A stretch of DNA of 64,000 nucleotides from Thauera phenolivorans (GCF_001696715.1 NZ_MBFM01000002.1:105529-169528), one strand, 5' to 3'. Counted from the first letter of the stretch, positions 34,349 through 43,066 are shown. Translations and numbers: made by a program. The notes: generated by a model from the letters alone, not told the origin.

Positions 34349-36085
34349 ATGCTGCGCTCGGCGATGCGGCATCAGAGCGTCTTCTTCCTGGTCCTGCGGC
34401 GCATGCGCATGCCGCTGATCCTGCTGGTCACCAGCATGGCGATCTCGGTGCTCGGCCTCACCCTGGTGCCGGGCATCGGCGAGGATGGCGAGCCACGCCG
34501 GCTCGGCTTCTTCGAGGCCTTCTACTTCGTCAGCTACACCGCGACCACGATCGGCTTCGGCGAGGTGCCCTACAGCTTCTCGCCGCAGCAGCGCCTGTGG
34601 GTGATCATCACCATCTACCTGTCGGTGGTGGGCTGGACCTACACCCTCGGCACCCTGATCGGGCTGCTCTCCGATCGCAACCTGCGCCACGCGTTCGCGC
34701 TCGAGCGCTTCGCGCGCGCGGTGCGCCATCTGCGGGAACCCTTCTACCTGGTCTGCGGCTACGGCGAGACCGGCCGCCTGATCTGCCGCGCGCTCGACCA
34801 GATGGGGCGGCGCGCGGTGGTGGTGGAGATCGACGAGACCAGGATGGCGGAGATCGACCTGCACGAGCATCGTGCCGACATCCCCGCGGTATGCGCCGAC
34901 GCCGGGCGGCCGGAGATCCTGCGGCTGGCTGGCCTGATCCATCGCGACTGCGCCGGCGTCATCGCACTCACCAACGACGACCACACCAACCTCGCGATCG
35001 CGATCTCGGCGCGCCTGCTGGCCACCCACGTGCCGGCGCTGTGCCGCGCCGAACGGCGGGAGGTCGCGGCCAACATGGCCTCCTTCGGCACCCGCCACAT
35101 CATCAACCCCTTCGAGCGTTTCGGCGAGACCCTGGGCCTGGCGCTGCGCACCCCCTCGGCCTGGATGCTGCTGCGCTGGCTGACCGGGTTCCGCTACAGT
35201 CGCCATACGACCGACAGTGTTCCGCCACGCGGGCGCTGGATCGTCTGCGGCCATGGCCGCTTTGCCGCAGGCCTGATCGACGTGATGGACGACGAGGCGC
35301 TGGAGATCACCATCATCGATCCCGACCCGCCCGACGAGATCGACCACCGCTGGGTCGTGGGCGATGCCACCGGTGAGGTCACGCTCCTGCGCGCCGGCGT
35401 GCGCGAAGCCGATGGCATCATCGCCGGCACCAACTCCGACCTCGACAACCTGTCGATCGTGGTGACCGCGCGCGAGCTCAATCCGGCCCTGTTCGTCATC
35501 GCGCGGCAGAATCGCTATGCCAACCGCGACCTGTTCACCGTGCTCAATGCGGAGATCTCGGTGGTGCCGAGCGAGGTCATCGCCAACGAATGCCTCTCCA
35601 TCCTCGCGACTCCGCTGTTCCTGCCCTTCAAGCTGGCGGTGCGGGCGGCGAGCGAGCCCTGGTGCGCGCACCAGCTCGACCGCCTGACCCGGCTGATCGG
35701 CGAGGAACGGCCCGACATCTGGGGGGTGACGATCGACGCCGCGCAGGCCGAGGCGCTCACGCGCTGGCTCGCCGAGGGCAGGGAGGTGCGAATCGGGGAC
35801 TTGCTGCTTGCACCGGCCAGGCGGGACTCAGCGCTGCGATGCGCAGTGCTCTATCTCAAGCGCGCAGACGGCGAAGCGCTTCTCGTCCCCGCGGACGACA
35901 CGCCGTTGCGACGCGGCGACGAACTGCTACTGGCCAGCGCGGCCGGTTGTCGCAGCGAACTCGAGCTGTCGATGGCGAACGAGCACACGCTGACCTACGT
36001 ATTGACCGGCGAGGAGGTCGCAGGCGGGCGGCTGTGGCAGATGCTGGGAGGGAAGCGCAAGACGCTGGCGGCGGATCGGCGTTGA
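34349..36085 (+). CDS. Potassium channel with two RCK (TrkA-N) domains
   Basis: Two-helix K+ channel with cytoplasmic gating domains. The 578-residue protein has a first membrane helix near 21-40, a pore loop with selectivity filter TTIGFGE near residue 67 and a second helix near 82-102. Two Rossmann RCK domains follow: FYLVCGYGETGRLICRAL (about 130) and RWIVCGHGRFAAGLIDVM (about 295). A TrkA-C-like region lies near 465-535 (REVRIGDLLLAP...LRRGDELLLAS). The filter has GFG where GYG is commoner, as in some prokaryotic channels. Probably works with the DUF6394 protein. Confidence 0.9.
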   Translation: MLRSAMRHQSVFFLVLRRMRMPLILLVTSMAISVLGLTLVPGIGEDGEPRRLGFFEAFYFVSYTATTIGFGEVPYSFSPQQRLWVIITIYLSVVGWTYTLGTLIGLLSDRNLRHAFALERFARAVRHLREPFYLVCGYGETGRLICRALDQMGRRAVVVEIDETRMAEIDLHEHRADIPAVCADAGRPEILRLAGLIHRDCAGVIALTNDDHTNLAIAISARLLATHVPALCRAERREVAANMASFGTRHIINPFERFGETLGLALRTPSAWMLLRWLTGFRYSRHTTDSVPPRGRWIVCGHGRFAAGLIDVMDDEALEITIIDPDPPDEIDHRWVVGDATGEVTLLRAGVREADGIIAGTNSDLDNLSIVVTARELNPALFVIARQNRYANRDLFTVLNAEISVVPSEVIANECLSILATPLFLPFKLAVRAASEPWCAHQLDRLTRLIGEERPDIWGVTIDAAQAEALTRWLAEGREVRIGDLLLAPARRDSALRCAVLYLKRADGEALLVPADDTPLRRGDELLLASAAGCRSELELSMANEHTLTYVLTGEEVAGGRLWQMLGGKRKTLAADRR

Positions 36086-36092
36086 TGGCGGG

Positions 36093-36112
36093 CAGGCGGC
36101 AGTGTCCGCCTG
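36093..36112. terminator. Hairpin between K+ channel gene and tRNA-Leu
   Basis: A perfect 7-bp stem (36093-36099 with 36106-36112) with a 6-base loop lies just after the channel stop and downstream of the convergent tRNA. No T tract follows on either strand, so termination is only suggested by position. Confidence 0.35.
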
Positions 36113-36137
36113 ACGCGTAATCAACGACTCCTGCGGT

Positions 36138-36222
36138 TGGTGCGAGGGATGAGACTCGAACTCACACGCCTTGCGGCGCTGGAACCTAAATCCAGTGCGT
36201 CTACCAATTCCGCCACCCTCGC
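36138..36222 (-). tRNA. tRNA-Leu (anticodon UAG)
   Basis: On the minus strand the sequence starts GCGAGGGTGGCGGAATTGG and ends CCCTCGCACCA. The acceptor stem (GCGAGGG / CCCTCGC), the anticodon arm CTGGA-TTTAGGT-TCCAG with TAG, the long variable arm typical of class II tRNA-Leu and the T loop GTTCGAGTC are all present. The CCA end is encoded. A TATAAT (36251-36246 on the minus strand) lies 24 bp upstream as a likely -10 box. No integrase or repeated 3' end marks it as an attachment site. Confidence 0.97.
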
Positions 36223-36434
36223 CCGAATCCTCTTCGGCGGGCGCGATTATACACATCCGCCCCGGCGATCGATCCGGGAATTGGGGCTTTCCATTCCCGC
36301 GGCCTGATCCATCGCGGATGACACGGCGGCCGCCGCCGCGACCTGGAGTTGCGCGATCGCCCGCAGAGCCTCGCAGACGCGGCTAGGATGGAGAAGCGGC
36401 GCACGACCGCGAGGCGACACCGGGAGGACAGGCC

Positions 36435-37070
36435 ATGATGTTCGAGAATCGTCTGGATGCGGCGCGTCGACTCGCCGAAGCGCTCTCCGCCCATGCCGGC
36501 AGCCGGCCGCTGGTGCTCGCGATCCCGCGCGGCGCGGTGCCGATGGGGGCGGCGCTGGCGGAAGCGCTGGACGGCGAGCTCGACGTGGTGCTGGTTCACA
36601 AGCTCGGTTCGCGCTGGAACGCGGAATATGCGGTGGGCGCGATCGACGAGAGCGGATGGTCCTTCGTCTCCGACCCGGGCGAGGCGGAAGAGGCCTGGCT
36701 GGAAGAGGAGCGGGCGCGGCGGCTCGCGGGCCTGCGCGAACGCCGGCAGCTTTACTCGCCCGGCCGGCCGCCGGTGGACGCGCACGGGCGCACGGTGATC
36801 ATCGTCGATGATGGCCTCGCCACCGGGGCGACGATGATCGCCGCCCTGCATGCGGTGCGCGCCCAGGCACCGGCGAAGCTGATCTGCGCGGTGCCGGTGG
36901 CCGCGCCGGACAGTCTGAAGAAGGTCGAGGCGCTCGCCGACGAGGTGGTGTGCCTGCACGCGCCGTGGAATTTCCGCGCGGTCGGTCAGTTCTACCGCGA
37001 GTTCGGCCAGGTCGAGGACGAGGAGGTCGTCGCCTGCCTCGAAGCCTGGCGGAAGCGGGGCGGACGATGA
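36435..37070 (+). CDS. Phosphoribosyltransferase-domain protein
   Basis: Type I PRTase fold, 211 residues. The PRPP-binding loop is [18 protein letters not shown] near residue 118, and the N-terminal part [20 protein letters not shown] resembles the stand-alone PRTases often annotated as erythromycin-esterase-linked or unknown. The substrate base is not evident. Its stop overlaps the archease ATG by 4 bp, so it is co-translated with an RNA-ligase cofactor; this link to RNA repair is unusual. Confidence 0.88.
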   Translation: MMFENRLDAARRLAEALSAHAGSRPLVLAIPRGAVPMGAALAEALDGELDVVLVHKLGSRWNAEYAVGAIDESGWSFVSDPGEAEEAWLEEERARRLAGLRERRQLYSPGRPPVDAHGRTVIIVDDGLATGATMIAALHAVRAQAPAKLICAVPVAAPDSLKKVEALADEVVCLHAPWNFRAVGQFYREFGQVEDEEVVACLEAWRKRGGR

Positions 37071-37480
37071 AATGGGAGACCTTCGCCCACCAGGCCGACG
37101 TCGGCGTGCGCGGCCTCGGCGCGAGCGTCGAGGAGGCCTTCGCAGGCGCGGCGACCGCGCTCACCGCGGCCATCTGCGACCCGGCCACGGTCGCACCGCG
37201 CACACCGGTGGCGATTGCCTGCGAGGCGCCCGAGCTCGAGCTCCTGCTGCTCGACTGGCTCAACGCCCTGATCTACGAAATGGCGGTTCGGCGCATGCTG
37301 TTCTCGCGCTTCGAGCTCGCGATCGCGGGGACGCAGCTTACCGCCACCGCCTGGGGCGAACCGGTGGATACCGCACGCCACCAGCCCGCGGCCGAGACCA
37401 AGGGCGCCTCCTTCTGCGAGCTGAAGGTCGGCTGCAACGACGACGGGCGCTGGCTCGCGCAGTGCGTGGTCGACGTGTGA
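37067..37480 (+). CDS. Archease (RtcB cofactor)
   Basis: Archease helps RtcB guanylylation and broadens NTP use in tRNA and RNA ligation. The ATG at 37067 overlaps the upstream stop and gives 137 residues starting [18 protein letters not shown], where the His and Asp are conserved metal/catalytic residues. [25 protein letters not shown] and the final [18 protein letters not shown] are typical. RtcB is encoded 70 bp downstream. Confidence 0.93.
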   Translation: MKWETFAHQADVGVRGLGASVEEAFAGAATALTAAICDPATVAPRTPVAIACEAPELELLLLDWLNALIYEMAVRRMLFSRFELAIAGTQLTATAWGEPVDTARHQPAAETKGASFCELKVGCNDDGRWLAQCVVDV

Positions 37481-37550
37481 GCGCGTAGGCTTCTCCCTTC
37501 TGAACCGATCGCGGGCCACGCCGAGGCGGATCCGCAAGGAGAGATGGCAG

Positions 37551-38981
37551 ATGGACCTCAACCGTTTCCGTCAGCGTGCACCGTTCGAGTGGGAGCTCCC
37601 CGCCAGCGGTCGCATGCGCGTGCCCGGCGTGATCTTCGCGTCGCGTGAGCTGGTGCTGGACATGGACGACAAGGTCGCCGAGCAGCTCGCCAACGTGGCG
37701 AGCCTGCCGGGGATCGTCGACGCCGCCTATGCGATGCCGGACGCCCACTGGGGCTACGGCTTTCCGATCGGCGGGGTGGCCGCCTTCGATGCCGAGGCGG
37801 GCGGGGTGGTGTCGGCCGGCGGGGTCGGTTTCGACATCTCCTGCGGGGTGCGCACATTGCGCACCGGCCTGAAGCGGCCCGACATCGAGGCGGTGAAGAA
37901 CGCGCTGGCCGACCGCCTGTTCGCCCGCATTCCCGCCGGCGTCGGCAGCACCGGCGCGCTCCGCCTGTCCGCTTCGGCGATGGACGCGATGCTGCGCGGC
38001 GGCGCACGCTGGGCGGTGAAGGAAGGCTACGGCAGCGAGACCGACCTGCTGTTCATCGAGGAATACGGCTGCGTCGCCGGTGCCGACCCGGCGGCGGTGT
38101 CGGAGCAGGCAAAGAAACGCCAGCGCGACGAGATGGGCACGCTCGGCTCGGGCAACCACTATCTCGAGCTGCAGGTGGTCGAGCAGGTGTTCGATGACGC
38201 GGTCGCACGCGGCTATGGCATCGCCGAGGGCGACGTGCTGGTCACGATCCACTGCGGCTCGCGCGGGCTGGGGCACCAGATCGGCACCGACTTCCTGCGC
38301 GAGATGGTGCTCGGCGCGCGCGAGGCCGGCATCGTGCTGCCGGACCGCGAGCTCGCCTGCGCGCCGCTCAACTCTTCACTCGGCCAGCGCTACCTCGGAG
38401 CGATGCGGGCGGCGATCAACTGTGCGCTCGCCAACCGCCAGATCCTGACCCAGCTCACGCGCGAGGTGTTCGCCGAGATCCTGCCCGGCGCACGCCTCGG
38501 CCTGCTGTACGACGTGTCGCACAACACCTGCAAGGAGGAAACGCATCTTGCGGGCGGCAGGCGGCGGCGCCTGTTCGTCCATCGCAAGGGGGCAACGCGC
38601 GCCTTCGGTCCGGGCCATGCGGAACTGCCCGCCGAATATCGCGAGCTCGGGCAGCCGGTGCTGATCGGCGGCAGCATGGGCACCGCGTCGTGGATCCTCG
38701 CCGGTGCGGCCGGCACCGAGGAGCGCGCCTTCGGCTCGGCCTGCCATGGCGCCGGCAGGGCGATGAGCCGCAACGAGGCGCTGCGGCGCTGGCAGGGGCG
38801 CAGCGTGGTCGACGAACTGGCCGCGCGCGGCATCCTCATCCGCAGCCCGAGCTTTCGCGGCGTGGCCGAGGAGGCGCCGCTCGCCTACAAGGACGTCGGC
38901 GCGGTGGTCGAGGCCGCCGACCGCGCCGGACTGGCGAGAAAGGTCGCGCGGGTGGCGCCGCTGGTGTGCGTGAAGGGTTGA
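37551..38981 (+). CDS. rtcB: RNA-splicing ligase RtcB
   Basis: Joins 2',3'-cyclic phosphate or 3'-phosphate RNA ends to 5'-OH ends using GTP and Mn2+. It has 476 residues, closer to archaeal RtcB than to the 408-residue E. coli enzyme. Metal and active-site segments: PDAHWGYGFPIGGVAA, GVGFDISCGVR (Cys metal ligand), GSGNHYLEL, HCGSRGLGHQIG, DVSHNTCKEE, and the guanylylated His in SACHGAGRAMSR near residue 400. Partnered here with archease and not with rtcA or the sigma-54 regulator rtcR, which are absent. Confidence 0.96.
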   Translation: MDLNRFRQRAPFEWELPASGRMRVPGVIFASRELVLDMDDKVAEQLANVASLPGIVDAAYAMPDAHWGYGFPIGGVAAFDAEAGGVVSAGGVGFDISCGVRTLRTGLKRPDIEAVKNALADRLFARIPAGVGSTGALRLSASAMDAMLRGGARWAVKEGYGSETDLLFIEEYGCVAGADPAAVSEQAKKRQRDEMGTLGSGNHYLELQVVEQVFDDAVARGYGIAEGDVLVTIHCGSRGLGHQIGTDFLREMVLGAREAGIVLPDRELACAPLNSSLGQRYLGAMRAAINCALANRQILTQLTREVFAEILPGARLGLLYDVSHNTCKEETHLAGGRRRRLFVHRKGATRAFGPGHAELPAEYRELGQPVLIGGSMGTASWILAGAAGTEERAFGSACHGAGRAMSRNEALRRWQGRSVVDELAARGILIRSPSFRGVAEEAPLAYKDVGAVVEAADRAGLARKVARVAPLVCVKG

Positions 38982-39026
38982 GCCCGGCCCGGCCTCGCTG
39001 AGGGTGCGGGCCCCGAGCGCGGCCGC

Positions 39027-39581
39027 TCAGCGCCGATCCAGCCGGTACATCTTCTCGGCGTTCATCTTCGGGCTCCACGGCAGGCCGCTGTTCTGCCAAC
39101 CGTTGGTGAGGCGGAAGCCGGCCTGCGGGCCGTCCTTGGTCGCCGAGCCCTGGAAGCCATTGACCACGAAGCGCGCGTTGGGGAAGCCGTTCTCGCGCAG
39201 GAAGGCGGCGCTGGGTTCGCCGCGCTCGCTGCCGGAGCGGCACATGGTGATGATCTCGGTTTCGTCGCCGAGACCGCGCTTCTGCAGTTCGGCACGGACC
39301 TGGGCGACGAAGTCGGGGTTTCGGTAGAGGCGGAACACGCCGCGCTCCGCGTTCCACTGGGTGCGATCGACGAGCATGAAGGGGATGTTGACGTGCACCT
39401 CGTCGGTGAAGCCGACGAACATGATCTCGACCGGATCGCGCACGTCGACGAACAGCACCTTGGCGTCGGCGCCCTGCACCTTGAGATAGGTGTCCTGAGC
39501 GGAGATGCCGATCTCGCTGGCGTGGGCGGTGAGGGACATCATGCCGAGGGAGGCGGCGATGAGCAGGCGTTTGATGATCAT
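39027..39581 (-). CDS. Periplasmic rhodanese-like sulfurtransferase
   Basis: Transfers sulfane sulfur between thiols. The 184-residue precursor has a signal peptide (IKRLLIAASLGMMSLTAHA). The single rhodanese domain carries VLFVDVRDPVEIMFVG and the active-site loop MCRSGSERG with Cys114. It is the last gene of a three-gene minus-strand set behind SQR and a membrane protein, so it probably handles the sulfane sulfur or polysulfide made by SQR outside the cytoplasm. Convergent with rtcB. Confidence 0.92.
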   Translation of the reverse strand: MIIKRLLIAASLGMMSLTAHASEIGISAQDTYLKVQGADAKVLFVDVRDPVEIMFVGFTDEVHVNIPFMLVDRTQWNAERGVFRLYRNPDFVAQVRAELQKRGLGDETEIITMCRSGSERGEPSAAFLRENGFPNARFVVNGFQGSATKDGPQAGFRLTNGWQNSGLPWSPKMNAEKMYRLDRR

Positions 39582-39653
39582 GAGGGGAGCCTTGTATCGA
39601 GGATGGAAGGGAAAGCCCGTCCGTGGACAGGCCTGCTGGAAAGCTGCCTGGTC

Positions 39654-39995
39654 TCAGCGGAAACGCCGACGAAGGGTGGCAAACAGCGGCCAGGCGAGCG
39701 CGAGTGCGACCCCGCCGAAGCCGAGCGCGATCGCGATCAGGTTGGCCCAATCGACCCAGTAGCCCATCTCCGACAGCGAGGACTTGGTCAGTGAGGGGAT
39801 GGCGAGGAAGGCGGCGATCGCCACCAGGAGTGCGAGCATCAGCGCCGGACCCAGGCCCCGGCGCCAGCCCGGGCGGCCGCGACCGAAGGCGATCGCCATC
39901 AGCACCAGCCAGGCGACGACGATGGCGGCGACCAGCGGCAGGTAGCCGAGGAACAGTTCGAAGAGGATGTTGAGCGCGAGCCAGATGTCGTACAT
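39654..39995 (-). CDS. Small three-helix membrane protein (DUF5368-like)
   Basis: Function unknown. From ATG 39995 (MYDIWLALNILFELFLGYLPLVA) it has 113 residues with about three membrane helices: near 5-40, 50-70 and 85-107. It lies 11 bp downstream of SQR and 72 bp upstream of the rhodanese, so it is probably a membrane anchor or transport part of the sulfide module. The DUF assignment is from memory and not certain. Confidence 0.75.
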   Translation of the reverse strand: MYDIWLALNILFELFLGYLPLVAAIVVAWLVLMAIAFGRGRPGWRRGLGPALMLALLVAIAAFLAIPSLTKSSLSEMGYWVDWANLIAIALGFGGVALALAWPLFATLRRRFR

Positions 39996-40006
39996 GGCGG
40001 TCTCCC

Positions 40007-41359
40007 TCAGACGCGGCCCTTGGCCACGGCGATGTAGGCGGGCTTGAGCAGACGGTACTTCATCAGCCAGGCGAAGTAACTGTCCTGCAGCGGGTCGATC
40101 ATCGGCAGCGAGGGCGTCAGCCGCCCCTCGTAGTCGAATTCGACCAGCAGCGCAGAGCCCTCCCGCAGCAGCAGCGGGCAGGAGGTGTAGCCGTCGAAGC
40201 GCTCGGCCGGCTCCTTGCCGGCGATGACGTCGACCAGGTTGCGGGTGACGATCGGGGCGCTCTTCTTGACCGTCGCCGCCGTCTTGCCGCGCGGCGTGCC
40301 GTTGATGTCGCCAAGGCCGAACACGTTGGGATAGCGACGGTGGCGCAGGGTCTCCTTGTCGACCTCGAGCCAGCCGCCGGCGGCGAAGCCGCCTTCCTGC
40401 CAGGGCAGCGGGCTGTTCTTCACCACGTCGGGCGCACGCATCGGCGGCACGACGTGGATGAAGTCGTAGCCGAGCTCGGTGCGCTCGCCCTCGGGCGACG
40501 TGAAGCTCGCGCGCCGCGCGCCGATGTCGATCGCCACCAGCTTGCTGTTGAAGGTGACCGGCACATCGAGCGCTTCCCAGCGTTCGAGCACATCCTGGTT
40601 GATGCGCTCGACGCTGAAGACGTTGCCGAGCGCGGAGTGGAACTCGACCCGGGAGGCCGAACGCGTGCCCGCCTCGCGAAGCCGGTCGACCAGCATGAAG
40701 GTCATCTTCAGCGGCGCGCCCGCGCACTTGAGCGGCGTCGCCGGCAGGGTCATCAACGCCTCGCCGCCCTTCGCGCGGAAGGCGTCCATCGCCTGCCAGG
40801 TGGCCTGCGCAGCGAGGTGGCTCGGATACACGCTGGCCAGCCCGTTGCTGCCGATCGCATCGACGTCCATGCCCTCGATCTGCGCGTAGTCCAGATGCAG
40901 GCCGGTGGCGACGACGAGGAAGTCGTACTCGATTCGACGCCCGCTGTCGGTGACCACCGCGTTCCCGTCAGGATCGAACTCGGCGACCATCTCGCGCACC
41001 CACTCGATGCCGCTCGGATGGAGGTCGGCATTGCGATCCACGACCTTCTCCACCGGCCAGATGCCGGTCGCCACCAGGGTGTAGCCGGGCTGGTAGTTGT
41101 GCATCTCCTTGCGGTCGACGATGGTGATCTTCGCGCCGTCGAGCTCGCGCGAAAGACGATTGGCCGTCGCGATGCCCCCCAGGCCACTGCCGGCGATCAC
41201 GATGCGGGCCGAGGTCTTGAGCGCCGCCGACGCTCTGCGCGGCGCAAGTGCGAGTCCTGCCCCGGCCGCGAGCGGCAGGACGGTGGCGCCGAACAGCAGG
41301 CGCCTGCGGTCGGGATCGAAGGCCTGCTGCGTGTGCCGGCGGGAATGCGGGTCCGTCAT
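40007..41359 (-). CDS. Sulfide:quinone oxidoreductase-like flavoprotein with Tat signal
   Basis: Oxidises sulfide to sulfane sulfur with electrons to quinone. It has 450 residues. The N-terminus carries a twin-arginine signal (DRRRLLFGATVLPLAAGAGLAL, residues 17-38), then an FAD fold at about 52-64 (IVIAGSGLGG). Two redox Cys stand in PLKCAGAPLK (Cys212) and YTSCPLLL (Cys394), the pattern of type II SQR such as mitochondrial SQOR; the third Cys of type I enzymes is not seen. The Tat signal resembles flavocytochrome c sulfide dehydrogenase, but no cytochrome partner is adjacent. Start has AAGGAGGAG at 7 bp. Confidence 0.88.
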   Translation of the reverse strand: MTDPHSRRHTQQAFDPDRRRLLFGATVLPLAAGAGLALAPRRASAALKTSARIVIAGSGLGGIATANRLSRELDGAKITIVDRKEMHNYQPGYTLVATGIWPVEKVVDRNADLHPSGIEWVREMVAEFDPDGNAVVTDSGRRIEYDFLVVATGLHLDYAQIEGMDVDAIGSNGLASVYPSHLAAQATWQAMDAFRAKGGEALMTLPATPLKCAGAPLKMTFMLVDRLREAGTRSASRVEFHSALGNVFSVERINQDVLERWEALDVPVTFNSKLVAIDIGARRASFTSPEGERTELGYDFIHVVPPMRAPDVVKNSPLPWQEGGFAAGGWLEVDKETLRHRRYPNVFGLGDINGTPRGKTAATVKKSAPIVTRNLVDVIAGKEPAERFDGYTSCPLLLREGSALLVEFDYEGRLTPSLPMIDPLQDSYFAWLMKYRLLKPAYIAVAKGRV

Positions 41360-41377
41360 CGTCTCCTCCTTTGCATG

Positions 41378-41410
41378 TCAGCGCCGCCTCGCAATGCGGG
41401 CGGCGTTCAT
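41378..41410 (-). CDS. Possible 10-residue leader peptide upstream of SQR
   Basis: ATG at 41410 follows a perfect AGGAGG (41422-41417) with 6-bp spacing and reads MNAARIARRR then TGA, 18 bp before the SQR start. It lies between the promoter and SQR. The Arg-rich end is unusual. It could be a coupling or attenuation leader, or a chance ORF. Confidence 0.35.
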   Translation of the reverse strand: MNAARIARRR

Positions 41411-41424
41411 TGTTTGCCTCCTGG

Positions 41425-41453
41425 AATATAAGCACACAATTATGCGTTTGTAA
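41425..41453 (-). promoter_or_regulatory. Sigma-70 promoter of the sulfide oxidation operon
   Basis: On the minus strand TTACAA (41453-41448), a 17-bp spacer and TATATT (41430-41425). The spacer contains CACAATTATG, an imperfect palindrome centred on AATT that could be an operator. The AT-rich patch stands out against the GC-rich surroundings. It separates the sqr genes from the upstream cyd operon. Confidence 0.6.
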
Positions 41454-41467
41454 GGAAAATCTGCTCC

Positions 41468-41773
41468 TCAGCCCAGCCACTGCATGTGTGCGACGGCGAG
41501 CGCGAGGCCGACCCAGCAGGCCGGGCGCGAGAACAGCAGCCGCCAGCCCAGCCAGCGCGGCTCGAAGCCGACGCCGGCGACGAAACCGGCGCTCATGCTC
41601 CAGAACAGCGCCATCGCCGCCCAGTGGTCGGCACCCCCCGCAGGCGTGGCGAGCGCCGCCGGCCAGGCGGTGATGCCGAGCATGATCGCCACCGCGAGCA
41701 GCAGCGGCAGAGGGCGGATGCGTCCGGACGGCTGGGTGCGGGAGGGAACGAGGGGAACTTCTGGCGCGCTCAT
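41468..41773 (-). CDS. ybgE: YbgE-like cyd operon membrane protein
   Basis: Small inner-membrane protein usually encoded after cydABX; function not settled. The ATG at 41773 overlaps the cydX stop and gives 101 residues (YbgE of E. coli has 97). About three membrane helices are seen: LPLLLAVAIMLGITAW, WAAMALFWSMSAGFVAGV and WVGLALAVAHMQWLG at the C-terminus. Assignment rests on position, length and topology more than on motifs. Confidence 0.75.
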   Translation of the reverse strand: MSAPEVPLVPSRTQPSGRIRPLPLLLAVAIMLGITAWPAALATPAGGADHWAAMALFWSMSAGFVAGVGFEPRWLGWRLLFSRPACWVGLALAVAHMQWLG

Positions 41774-41883
41774 GGCCGTCGCCGCGCCTCGGCGCGACCC
41801 GCTTCGTTTTCGCCCCACAGGGCGTTCAGGATGGCGAGCAGCACCGCGAAGCCGATGCCGAGGACCCAGGCGAAGTACCACAT
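41770..41883 (-). CDS. cydX: Cytochrome bd small subunit CydX
   Basis: A 37-residue single-helix protein that stabilises the haems of cytochrome bd. It reads MWYFAWVLGIGFAVLLAILNALWGENEA, matching CydX (MWYF...GxxxA...E) closely, with conserved Trp and the charged end. It lies 26 bp after cydB and overlaps the next gene. Short enough to be missed by automatic callers. Confidence 0.93.
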   Translation of the reverse strand: MWYFAWVLGIGFAVLLAILNALWGENEAGRAEARRRP

Positions 41884-41909
41884 GATTTTCTCCTCTTGCT
41901 GTCGTCCGC

Positions 41910-43052
41910 TCAGTAGGCGGAGTGTTCGTTCTCGCGGATGTAGGCGGTGGTGACCTTGCCCGCCATCACCTTGTAGGCCCAGCTCGTGTACATCACGATG
42001 ATCGGCATGAAGATGATCGTGGCCCAGAACATGATGGTGAGCGTCAGATGGCTGGAGACCGCATCCCACACGGTAAGGCTGAACTGTGGATCGGTCGAGG
42101 AGGGCATGACGAAGGGGAACATCGAGACGCCCGCGGTTCCGATCACGCCCACGATCGCGAATGCGGAGGCGACGAAGGCAGCCAGGGTGCGCCTCTTCGT
42201 CACCAGCCACAGCGCGGCGAGCGCGCCGGCGTAGGCGAGCGCGGGCACCAGCATCGTCAGCGGTGCTTGGCGATAGTTCGCGAACCAGGCACCCGGCTCG
42301 CGTGCCACCAGCTTTGCCATCGGATTCGGCAGCGCCGAGGGGTCGATCGCCGAGGTGATCGCATAGCCGAAGCTGCCGTTGGCGATCCAGAGCCCCGCGA
42401 AGGTGAATCCGACCACCATCAGCACCCCGAAGATCTGCGCCGCGCGGATCGAGCGCGCCTGGATGGCACCCTCGGTGCGGTGTGCGAGGTAGATCGCGCC
42501 GTGGAAGGTGATCATCGCGGTGCTGACCACGCCGGCGAGCAGGGCGAACGGGTTGAGCAGGCCCCAGAACGAGCCGGTGTAATAGGGCACCAGGGTGCTG
42601 TCGAAATGGAAGGGCACGCCCTGCAGCAGGTTGCCGAAGGCGACACCGAAGATCAGCGGCGGTACCGCACCGCCGATGAACAGGCCCCAGTCCCAGGTCT
42701 TGCGCCAGGTCGGGTTGTCGATCTTGGAGCGGTAGTCGAAGCCCACCGGTCGGAAGAACAGCGCCCACAGCACCGCCAGCATCGCCCAGTAGAAGCCCGA
42801 GAAGGCGGTCGCATAGACGATCGGCCAGGCTGCGAAAATGGCGCCGCCACCGGTGATGAACCACACCTGGTTGCCGTCCCAGTGCGGACCGACGGTGTTG
42901 ATGATGACGCGGCGCTCGGTGTCGTTCTTGCCGACGAAGGGCAGCAAGGTGCCCACGCCCATGTCGTGGCCGTCCATGATGGCGAAGCCGACGAGCAGCA
43001 CGCCCACCAGCAGCCACCAGATGATCTTGAGGGTTGGATAGTCGATGATCAT
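41910..43052 (-). CDS. cydB: Cytochrome bd quinol oxidase subunit II
   Basis: Second core subunit of the bd oxidase. It has 380 residues and about eight membrane helices. Recognisable are IIDYPTLKIIWWLLVGVLLVGFAIMDGHDMGVGTLLPF at the start, NTVGPHWDGNQVWFITGGGAIFAAWP and FYWAMLAVLWALFFRPVGFDYR. It starts 14 bp after cydA. The E. coli-type features suggest a true high-affinity bd-I oxidase, not the cyanide-insensitive CioB branch. Confidence 0.97.
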   Translation of the reverse strand: MIIDYPTLKIIWWLLVGVLLVGFAIMDGHDMGVGTLLPFVGKNDTERRVIINTVGPHWDGNQVWFITGGGAIFAAWPIVYATAFSGFYWAMLAVLWALFFRPVGFDYRSKIDNPTWRKTWDWGLFIGGAVPPLIFGVAFGNLLQGVPFHFDSTLVPYYTGSFWGLLNPFALLAGVVSTAMITFHGAIYLAHRTEGAIQARSIRAAQIFGVLMVVGFTFAGLWIANGSFGYAITSAIDPSALPNPMAKLVAREPGAWFANYRQAPLTMLVPALAYAGALAALWLVTKRRTLAAFVASAFAIVGVIGTAGVSMFPFVMPSSTDPQFSLTVWDAVSSHLTLTIMFWATIIFMPIIVMYTSWAYKVMAGKVTTAYIRENEHSAY

Positions 43053-43066
43053 GATCCTTGCTCCGG

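Noticed and set aside
36138..36222. tRNA-Leu as an attachment site for a genomic island
   Set aside because: No integrase, no repeated tRNA 3' end in the window and no change in gene style across it.
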